Positions 15,701-16,323 of a DNA stretch of 16,323 nt are shown here, one piece after another. The translations under genes and the position numbers were made by a program. The notes under the pieces were generated by a model that searched no databases, was not told the DNA's origin, and saw nothing but the letters and a program-made list of their open reading frames with translations. The number at the start of each line of letters is the position of its first letter. Positions within the stretch are counted from its first letter, which is position 1. Source of the stretch: Ectocarpus siliculosus (taxonomy: Eukaryota > Sar > Phaeophyceae > Ectocarpales > Ectocarpaceae). The stretch spans positions 2,165,364-2,181,686 of the forward strand of contig FN649733.1 of the NCBI GenBank assembly GCA_000310025.1, given 5' to 3'.

Positions 15701-16254
15701 AATCAAACTTTGTGGAGCGTTATGACCCCCTGAAGCTTTTCGAGGTGCTGTTGCCTTGGGTGTGCTGCCGTACACCTGTACTGCTGTACAGCAAATGCGA
15801 GCAGGTCGAAAATCAACCCGAGAAGAAATCGGGCAACGGTCAAAATCCCAATTCGGCCCTCCCTCTAACAAACTTGTCTTTAGCTCACAGCCCCTTTCTC
15901 ACACCTAAGATTCTCCATCCTCCCCGGCGTGCTTGGGGTCTCCAGCGCGGTGAAGGCCGGGGCGCGGGAGCCATCCACCGCGGCTGCTGTCTTCGCTGCT
16001 GCCATCCATGATGATGATGATGTTGTGTTCTCCTTGTTGTTTGTCGATCCTGCGCCGGTGGTGTGCTTCGGTCCATTCCGCTTGGTCTTGCCGCTGACAG
16101 CAGTGGCGTTGCTCACCGGCGTCCTGGCGCCTCGGACCGGTGAGGATAGCGCCGCCAGCAGGGAAGCATTCATAGTGATCAGACTCAACGCGCGACCTAC
16201 GCGCTGTTGGTGTTTGCCGAGGCCTGTACCGCCGCGTACAGAGAGACAGCCTGC
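594..16254 (-). CDS. Host gene, 3' part: kinesin-10 (KIF22/Kid)-like tail with tandem HhH
   Basis: Nine minus-strand exons join without a frame break: 16254-15905, 14721-14628, 13919-13852, 12580-12496, 11978-11718, 10793-10722, 10432-10388, 10211-10141 and 759-594. Exit phases run 2,0,2,0,0,0,0,2, and each next exon starts in the phase required. The visible product has about 403 residues: a basic Ser/Thr-rich segment, a TPR-like helix pair (about 117-171), an acidic linker with seven Glu, a coiled-coil stretch, and two helix-hairpin-helix units (LTDLHGIGPRRAQLIL and LADLSRIGMYPKQIEKM). A C-terminal (HhH)2 after a coiled coil is the DNA-binding tail of KIF22/Kid kinesins, which push chromosome arms at mitosis. 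Three [ST]PxR motifs (SPVR, TPGR, SPSR) fit mitotic CDK control. No motor domain is in the window; it would lie beyond 16323, so another HhH protein remains possible. The last intron is 9.4 kb because it holds a retrotransposon and a SINE. Confidence 0.5.
779..782. repeat. Target site duplication CCAC, left copy
   Basis: CCAC abuts the 5' LTR here and recurs at 8788-8791 after the 3' LTR. A 4-bp duplication is usual for gypsy-type integrases. Confidence 0.75.
783..1119 (+). repeat. 5' LTR (337 bp)
   Basis: It begins TGTGGAGGTC and ends GCTTCCATA. It matches 8451-8787 base for base by eye. The ends are imperfect inverted repeats (TGTGGA and TCCATA), giving TG...TA rather than TG...CA; the CCAC duplication fixes these limits. 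A weak TATA-like CATAAAG at 828-834 could serve the plus-strand promoter. The R/U5 limits cannot be placed from sequence alone. Confidence 0.95.
1121..1137 (+). promoter_or_regulatory. Candidate primer binding site
   Basis: TGGCGTTCGACGAAGCG starts two bases after the 5' LTR. TGG is the complement of a tRNA CCA end, as expected for a PBS. I could not match the rest to a specific tRNA, so the primer is unknown and self-priming is not excluded. Confidence 0.5.
1166..3082 (+). CDS. gag: Gag polyprotein of the Ty3/gypsy element
   Basis: 638 residues from the first ATG after the LTR, only 46 bases downstream of it. In order: a Lys/Gln-rich N-terminus with a six-Gln run (15-20); an acidic tract rich in Asp (about 91-137); a T/PVNQ repeat region (about 249-280); a helical capsid-like core (about 285-500, including WKEWVTAFTTSFAP, which resembles Ty3-type retrotransposon Gag cores); a basic Arg/Gly stretch (about 555-595); and a zinc-knuckle-like C603-x4-C608-x8-H617-x4-C622. 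The spacing is not the usual CX2CX4HX4C. The frame ends at TAG 3080-3082 and continues open, in the same frame, into pol. Gag would form the virus-like particle and bind the element RNA. Confidence 0.9.
   Translation: MGSKGGGKKKDGGSQQQQQQLKKQKPLMTKQQTKPRPDAAAPNHQGSAKPQEGQSTPSQAGDTAGAAASVAPSQTGNRGGYFQALVGGSRDDSDNNSSAGDGAEAVTTRHRDTDPNSDDNDDDSEEGAVGDDDVDDDLAHDILRNRASAASQQSGSLLASGGSLEAVLVGAVTKAVEAEKTPPAWVLNMLMPGAVHQHDIQQVNPRSLASDLDAENRSGMRTTVSVQQTPAQNMNVSTPTNSSINPVHQNTVNQASPNQVNQQTVNQDTTTPVTQTTVNQEVISTARFTLKANDLPPDLKLEGLPHEDVPEKMALYRAHIGLLSADNVSQRTIDHRAIKHLALFVRGAAAQSLSLMLSSSLEWRPPAQLNALRARGEVIRITPPKTWKEWVTAFTTSFAPANRIALLARDVMTLEAKSSQSVDVFALRVSRAYARLLAEAERTAPLNVPPHEHAFNQALTASFENGVHPHIRVEMMRADPSDSFMESKARARRHESNKLRSPPAPISATASTVYGSARSGQLQTTAQDNRDRISALENYISGQEAFVSSGGAYSTQRGGRPQRGTDKRDRDNSKSRGPPARAKAKVSFAGTTKSDTDNTRKECDFIGCRFSSIRFTHTRAECKNEEAAKKEGYKVTKD
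3080..3082 (+). promoter_or_regulatory. In-frame UAG between gag and pol (candidate readthrough stop)
   Basis: The context is AAAGAC-TAG-GGTCGC. The frame is open on both sides, and the next in-frame ATG is at 3524, so Pol would be made by suppressing one UAG, as in gammaretroviruses. Short complementary blocks just downstream (GTCC 3102-3105 with GGAC 3118-3121) could form a stimulatory stem. Reinitiation at 3524 is the alternative. Confidence 0.6.
3083..7906 (+). CDS. pol: Pol polyprotein (PR-RT-RNaseH-IN-chromodomain)
   Basis: Residues are numbered from GTG 3116 (1596 residues). Protease: ITIDTACD, with Asp187 in DTA instead of DTG. Reverse transcriptase: Asp594 in VCDVQSAYHQIPI, LPFGIANAP, and YMDD 657-660. 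RNase H: Asp810, Glu851, Asp876. Integrase: zinc site His1076, His1084, Cys1114, Cys1117, and DDE triad Asp1146, Asp1210, Glu1246 with the classic 35-residue D-E gap. About 1461-1516 is a divergent chromodomain (YRLRLKGYGPESDLMYRADE), which in chromoviruses guides integration to marked chromatin. The last 70 residues are Lys/Arg-rich, a likely nuclear signal or DNA-binding tail. There is no start ATG near the 5' end; expression is probably by UAG readthrough from gag. The protein should be cleaved by its own protease inside particles. Confidence 0.95.
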   Translation, partial: GRPSRQRPSANVGHQSFGSVKPVSTNWDRLQSSSKQKRAKVDERDSKHCKNGVRSLVGKKKKAIREQRCSKTVEVHVTREYSREGCSNKQTRGVPKSSTSTADAVASVAPALRDSTQVGQVAACLAPQALHVATVAGDFRSKHRSNLMRTDRNEEFQAFYMSALAGYPVCPSVLRSTSKRVRVPARINNESVDEITIDTACDIPCISRKFMRSHKTLKNTEIFPVPPGAINLRSADGSPLKIAGYTRFELTLGEITLPVEALVLPSLGPDNMLLDNSIMGAFGGVLDWQAEELSFKTAATKIPAVHRKTRYPTTDQGNSLNCSVVAVERDTPVMPVYTTRKCSIPAQHEIAVEIHSLEAPDETTAAAVEPRIVTSDDVGKQDTPDAFRRVIVARTVCHWYQHNKSAMVQLANPSHRPVSLKRNTLIGYISPVKTVLPQTMSSVQSSPAETEKIRADLTKALAKAFRDTTFSPDQCEEMLKLCTKYRSVFSLSPKELGRCTLTEADFPLQPGTKPVNRAPYRANPRMQEVIDKCVGEMEEAGIIEQRASPWGSAVTLVAKADGSPRFCVDYRATINKNLIRKSWPMPEMASHIDTVAGAKYITVCDVQSAYHQIPIAEAEQDKTAFVTRDGKWVFKRLPFGIANAPFLFQRTMALTFAHFGPKSGLLVYMDDLICCSSTWEGHISLLENTFQALQAAGLTLKPSKVQFGPKEVKYLGHVLSADGIRLGDDRIKSILELPTPTNIKSLRSVLGTVNYVRKFIPDLAAVTAPMVDLTKKDAVKSVAKRWGPKHDEAFAEVKRLLTNAPVLHFPDFSKEFVIHVDASEVGAGAFLAQQNGDDVNIIAYFSQRFNKSQQHYSATMKECYAVVLAIQHWRPYLWGRHFTCVTDHAALRYLYTMQDTSNMLTRWAIALQSFDFTVKHKPGKLHVVPDTLSRLFVFENEQERTAPNLAPICRNVPDDPKLQQHMPNRPYQVSIDKLDDVQPVLSDRELFTVNSNFVSAMKVFESVDHEKLREKQAEEYGEYVQYILDAKAPLPDNETATSMSYYSIQDGLLFKSYLPGHLRKRSTFSDQLVVPHDLTGLVMHAYHDHALSGGHLAFRPTYEKIRQKYWWQSMNRDIRTWCLECQACQRRKTPHRRPKLPTGHVPVQRPFERVSVDLVEYKSLSTSAVGMRCKYVLSMMDHLTRYAILTPVPNKTAETVARVIIDRIISIFGPPEMLHSDQGTEFENKIIYQLQTILGYKKTRTTPYRPQGNSVSERVHSTMHSMLAMHSSLDRDNWAELLPMVQLAYNTSFNKTMHETPYFLMFGRQARLPVDVILGIPHVGSTADTESFAQNTRENLQIAFELARRNLTERAEKQAAKNEKLPQYPVFKPGQQVLVYRPHQDSDGPNPKLFLPWRGPYVICSQLSPVVYRVQRVNETREISVHLAHLKQYHEKEKPPAPQFEKLAEYFLGKQIPLPALTANDENQPKIERYVVLKVVGHRSGQGRRGPHNYRYRLRLKGYGPESDLMYRADEVPQCHEMISAYRSKHDLDIAPAKKSSEAPQKIAKRKRDEGRDPSTNKRARHKAKPTKACTKPTKCVNKESAQRKSKRSPKANKRYISKVSKR
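7907..8432 (+). other. Element 3' non-coding region
   Basis: There is no credible ORF and no env. The region is unusually rich in perfect short inverted repeats: 7939-7965, 8041-8056, 8189-8204 and 8263-8279, plus the palindrome CCGTACGG at 8241-8248. These could be RNA structures for export, packaging or 3' processing. Confidence 0.6.
7939..7965 (+). promoter_or_regulatory. Perfect 11-bp hairpin after pol
   Basis: CCAGCATTTGA, loop TTGGG, TCAAATGCTGG, starting 32 bases after the pol stop. All 11 pairs are Watson-Crick. This is the strongest local hairpin I saw in the window. Confidence 0.75.
8433..8447 (+). promoter_or_regulatory. Polypurine tract
   Basis: GAAGAAAAAGGGGGG, three bases before the 3' LTR. 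It is the standard primer for plus-strand DNA synthesis. Confidence 0.9.
8451..8787 (+). repeat. 3' LTR (337 bp)
   Basis: The same sequence as 783-1119 with no difference found by eye. It is followed by CCAC, the second copy of the target duplication. Confidence 0.95.
8788..8791. repeat. Target site duplication CCAC, right copy
   Basis: Partner of 779-782. Confidence 0.75.
9096..9116. repeat. 9-bp perfect inverted repeat
   Basis: GCACGCGGC, spacer GCA, GCCGCGTGC. A GC-rich hairpin in the host intron; no function assigned. Confidence 0.7.
9160..9174 (+). repeat. Short interstitial TTAGGG repeat
   Basis: GGGTTAGGGTTAGGG: two and a half units of the TTAGGG telomere type. It is too short to be a chromosome end and may be chance or a trace of break repair. 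Confidence 0.5.
9821..10136 (+). mobile_element. tRNA-derived SINE
   Basis: The head carries pol III boxes: A-box-like TGGTCTAGTTGGTA (9832-9845) and B box GGTTCGAATCC (9876-9886). The arms do not fold into a proper tRNA cloverleaf, so this is a tRNA-derived head and not a tRNA gene. A second A-box-like stretch, TGGCCAAGTGGATAGCGC (9939-9956), and a weak B-like GGTTGGAAT (10069-10077) hint at a composite. The 3' end is an A-rich tail (10117-10136). A possible 5-bp target duplication, ATACC, flanks it (9816-9820 and 10137-10141). The tail touches the splice donor of the HhH exon at 10141, antisense to the host gene. Confidence 0.65.
10141..10211 (-). CDS. Exon: first HhH unit
   Basis: The acceptor is CACGGCAG and the donor is GACGAG|GTATTT. 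The exon is 71 bases, enters in phase 0 and exits in phase 2. It codes ASSAELTDLHGIGPRRAQLI followed by LQT and part of an Arg codon. The hairpin GIGPRRA, flanked by two amphipathic helices, is a canonical helix-hairpin-helix. Splitting an (HhH)2 domain just after the first unit, with perfect phase continuity to 759-594, is the strongest evidence for this gene model. The donor lies against the tail of the SINE at 9821-10136. Confidence 0.75.
10388..10432 (-). CDS. Small exon, 15 codons
   Basis: It codes RYLPEMAPRDRSRTK. The acceptor is GCTCCAG and the donor is ACGAAG|GTGTTC; phase is 0 on both sides. A second possible acceptor six bases upstream would add Leu-Gln without changing the frame. 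No domain is recognised. It links the coiled coil to the HhH unit and is basic, which suits a DNA-binding tail. Confidence 0.55.
10722..10793 (-). CDS. Exon: coiled-coil segment
   Basis: This is a 72-base, phase 0/0 exon with a strong pyrimidine-rich acceptor (TTTCTCCACCCCGTCGCAG) and donor AACCAG|GTAAAC. It codes 24 residues, ERLRAMNRGLSGKLEKQVVD plus IMNQ. Hydrophobic residues at heptad-like spacing suggest a short coiled coil just before the DNA-binding tail. Confidence 0.65.
10794..11717. other. Host intron between coiled-coil and acidic exons
   Basis: No supported gene on either strand. It holds a candidate MITE (11488-11621) and two similar stretches containing ACCACAACCACGGGTCTCTC or close variants (about 11370-11395 and 11670-11697). 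The plus-strand ORF at 10590-11030 lacks any recognisable content. Confidence 0.6.
11488..11621. mobile_element. Candidate MITE-like inverted repeat element
   Basis: ACCGTGCCGCGGT (11488-11500) faces ACCGCGGTACGGT (11609-11621) as an inverted repeat with one mismatch in 13. Inner blocks TGACAGG (left) and CCTGTGA (right) also nearly pair. The body is 134 bp. No convincing target duplication was found, so this is tentative. Confidence 0.35.
11718..11978 (-). CDS. Exon: acidic, low-complexity linker
   Basis: A 261-base exon, phase 0 on both sides. A perfect TACTAAC branch-point consensus (plus-strand 12007-12013) lies about 30 bases upstream of the acceptor ACCCAG. The donor is GCGCAG|GTAGGT. 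The 87 residues include RSPSRP (a full [ST]PxR site), a Gly/Glu-rich stretch and a run of seven Glu encoded by GAG repeats at about 11750-11770. It is probably disordered and no fold is recognised. The plus-strand CTC-repeat reading over the same bases is a shadow. Confidence 0.6.
11979..12495. other. Host intron with GTT/GGT-rich tract
   Basis: No gene seen. The stretch 11998-12065 is GTT/GGT microsatellite-like. It contains the TACTAAC branch point (minus strand, 12007-12013) for the acidic exon. Confidence 0.6.
12496..12580 (-). CDS. Exon linking TPR-like region to acidic linker
   Basis: It has a very good acceptor (TCATCATTTTATTGCAG). The first base completes a CG|A arginine codon from 13919-13852. 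The frame then reads PRTQILRAFGVKSTGGCVHT and on to LAE. With donor GCTGAG|GTCGCC the exon is 85 bases and exits in phase 0, as the next exon needs. A competing donor, TCTTTC|GTGAAG, would end it at 12511, also in phase 0. The acceptor is strong; the donor choice is uncertain. Confidence 0.5.
13178..13233. repeat. A-run, (CA)n and (AAC)n microsatellite
   Basis: A poly-A run passes into CACACACACA, then about a dozen AAC units with one interruption. Confidence 0.85.
13528..13544. repeat. Poly-G run (17 bases)
   Basis: Seventeen G in a row inside the intron, similar to the runs at the window edges. Confidence 0.9.
13852..13919 (-). CDS. Exon: helical, charged
   Basis: The acceptor is CCGTTCCCAG and the donor is GAACG|GTAAGG, close to consensus. 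The 68 bases code AYKPRLRKKIARLEALLDDE plus EE and part of an Arg codon, with no stop. It enters in phase 0 directly from the TPR-like exon, so the join TLPE then AYKPRLRKKI reads as the second helix of a TPR-like pair. The Lys/Arg-rich helix is followed by an acidic turn. Confidence 0.7.
13920..14627. other. Host intron between the TPR-like exons
   Basis: No gene seen. It has a (GCA)n microsatellite at about 14273-14291 and the short direct repeat AGTATCCT at about 14293-14309. Confidence 0.6.
14628..14721 (-). CDS. Exon: TPR-like helix pair
   Basis: The acceptor is CTGCAAAG, preceded by a CT tract made from an 11-unit (GA)n microsatellite. The donor is CCTGAG|GTGAGA, a near-consensus site. 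The first G completes AG|G from the previous exon. The residues VLIEEGKKAAAEGRLAAALR KYETAMVTLPE show the TPR signature of small residues (A..G...AA..YE.A). It exits in phase 0 into 13919-13852. Confidence 0.7.
14735..14756. repeat. (GA)11 microsatellite
   Basis: Eleven GA units. Read on the gene strand they form the CT tract of the 14721 acceptor. Confidence 0.9.
15076..15113. repeat. Tandem 17-mer, period 21
   Basis: ACTGTTCTTCCCGAAGA and ACTGTTCTTTCCGAAGA differ at one base and start 21 bases apart. Confidence 0.75.
15905..16254 (-). CDS. First visible exon: basic Ser/Thr-rich segment with CDK-type sites
   Basis: The acceptor is TGTCTCTTTCCAG, with a second AG four bases on (CCAGGCAG). 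The donor is CTTAG|GTGTGA, phase 2. The 116 codons are open. The first ATG in frame (16170-16168, preceding NASLLAALSSPVRG) could be an alternative start if upstream sequence is non-coding. Sites SPVR (about 16143) and TPGR (15930-15919) fit the full CDK consensus. A four-Ser run comes from a GAT microsatellite. The rest is low-complexity and likely disordered. In a KIF22-like protein this would follow the motor, which is not in the window. Confidence 0.5.
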
Positions 16255-16323
16255 CTGGAAAGAGACACACAGATGAGAGTATAGGGGGAGGGTAGAAAAA
16301 TCAAGATTTGGTAGGGGGGGGGG

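Larger units (their letters stand above)
14722..15904. other. First visible host intron
   Basis: No supported gene. It holds an AT-richer block (about 14870-15140) with GATCGAT/CGATCG motifs, a tandem 17-mer (15076-15092 and 15097-15113) and several GGGGGTGC motifs (for example 14976-14988). The plus-strand readings (15222-15701, 15439-16011) have no recognisable domain, and the second overlaps the real exon. Confidence 0.6.

Noticed and set aside
15439-16011. 190-codon plus-strand ORF
   Set aside because: It overlaps the minus-strand exon 15905-16254, which has splice signals and phase support, and shows no domain.
1-16323. CRISPR array, bacterial operon or phage module
   Set aside because: No regularly spaced repeats, no ribosome binding sites or operon spacing; the introns and LTR element show the DNA is eukaryotic.

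Overview
The window looks like nuclear DNA of a eukaryote rich in introns and repeats. The signs are GT-AG introns with matching phases, microsatellites inside introns, a tRNA-derived SINE, a complete Ty3/gypsy retrotransposon and short TTAGGG-type repeats. A brown alga or other stramenopile would fit, but that is an inference from texture; no marker gene settles it. Both window edges are poly-G runs, which suggests contig ends.

Layout. (1) 1-593: a decayed, unidentified minus-strand coding fragment (about 15-360) and a diverged direct repeat. (2) 594-16254, minus strand: the 3' part of one host gene. I rebuilt it from nine exons (16254-15905, 14721-14628, 13919-13852, 12580-12496, 11978-11718, 10793-10722, 10432-10388, 10211-10141, 759-594). 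Every junction keeps the reading frame. The product (about 403 residues visible) has a basic Ser/Thr-rich segment with [ST]PxR sites, a TPR-like helical pair, an acidic linker, a short coiled coil and a C-terminal tandem helix-hairpin-helix. This is the tail arrangement of a chromosome-binding kinesin-10 (KIF22/Kid type). The motor would lie beyond position 16323, so the family name is an inference. (3) 783-8787, plus strand: an 8005-bp Ty3/gypsy element with identical-looking 337-bp LTRs, a 4-bp target duplication (CCAC), gag, pol and a polypurine tract. It sits in the last intron of the host gene, antisense to it and 23 bases from the final acceptor, so it splits the two halves of the HhH domain. 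(4) 9821-10136, plus strand: a SINE in the same intron that abuts the splice donor.

How the parts work. Gag and Pol lie in one frame separated by a single UAG, so Pol is probably made by readthrough. Pol carries protease, reverse transcriptase, RNase H, integrase and a divergent chromodomain, in the usual Ty3/gypsy order. There is no env. The 526-base stretch between pol and the polypurine tract holds several perfect hairpins.

No clearly new multi-gene system is visible. The best leads are the gag-pol UAG, the two insertions at the splice sites of one HhH-encoding intron, the hairpin-rich element 3' region and the broken coding fragment at the left edge.
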